From positions 1 to 5,310 of the forward strand of contig JAKAYH010000198.1 of NCBI GenBank assembly GCA_021826835.1: a stretch of DNA of 5,310 nt. The letters are read 5' to 3'. The stretch comes from Thermoplasmata archaeon. GTDB lineage: Archaea; Thermoplasmatota; Thermoplasmata; Thermoplasmatales; Thermoplasmataceae. Positions within the stretch are counted from its first letter, which is position 1. Each line of letters opens with the position of its first letter. Made by a program: the position numbers and the translations under genes. This document shows positions 5,265-5,310 of the stretch, piece by piece. Below the pieces are notes generated by a model. The model saw nothing but the letters and a program-made list of their open reading frames with translations. It ran no database searches and was not told the origin of the DNA.

Positions 5265-5310
5265 TTTCCTTATATTCCTAGCATGTTTCTGGTAGTGCAC
5301 CAACCAGTAT

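Noticed and set aside
5290..5307. CTGGT…ACCAG hairpin at the window end, sharing ACCAACC with 573-579
   Set aside because: The stem is five pairs and the shared word is seven bases, both within chance expectation, and the window ends there.

Overview
The window looks archaeal, most likely from a Thermoplasmatales-type euryarchaeon. This is inferred from TATA boxes placed for leaderless or short-leader transcripts, a Shine-Dalgarno stretch resembling GGTGATC, an integrase relic of the archaeal type (LRAYF / MGHKGDIE boxes) and A+T-rich DNA. The lineage is a judgement from pattern, not a database match.

The left part (1-2836) is accessory DNA in decay. Positions 1-590 hold no protein gene. They carry a 9-bp inverted repeat between two copies of a 12-bp direct repeat, a pair of about 65-bp tandem repeats, and a compact two-stem hairpin preceded by a TATA-like box that may be a small RNA. 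On the minus strand there is an intact DUF3800 gene (597-1232). Behind it, on the same strand, lies a tyrosine recombinase pseudogene (1281-1944). Its N-terminal start, middle, catalytic region and C-terminal tail can all be read, but only by crossing a frameshift, an internal deletion, an amber codon and a second frameshift. On the plus strand about 2101-2484 holds the C-terminal third of a DDE transposase, broken by three stop codons and two frameshifts. A weak, very doubtful second transposase fragment may follow (2560-2739).

The right part (2837-5264) is intact and reads on the plus strand. A two-gene ABC-2 exporter operon consists of a six-helix permease (2837-3688) followed five bases later by its ATPase (3694-4632), with the ribosome binding site of the ATPase overlapping the permease stop codon. 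Upstream are a well-placed TATA box and a perfect 7+7 bp palindrome that may be an operator. A separate small gene (4770-5264) with its own TATA-like box encodes a three-helix membrane protein that I do not recognise; it may or may not work with the transporter.

The likely history is that a mobile element (integrase, perhaps with the DUF3800 gene as cargo) and at least one insertion sequence landed upstream of the transporter operon and have since degraded. Only the DUF3800 gene has kept an open frame in that part.
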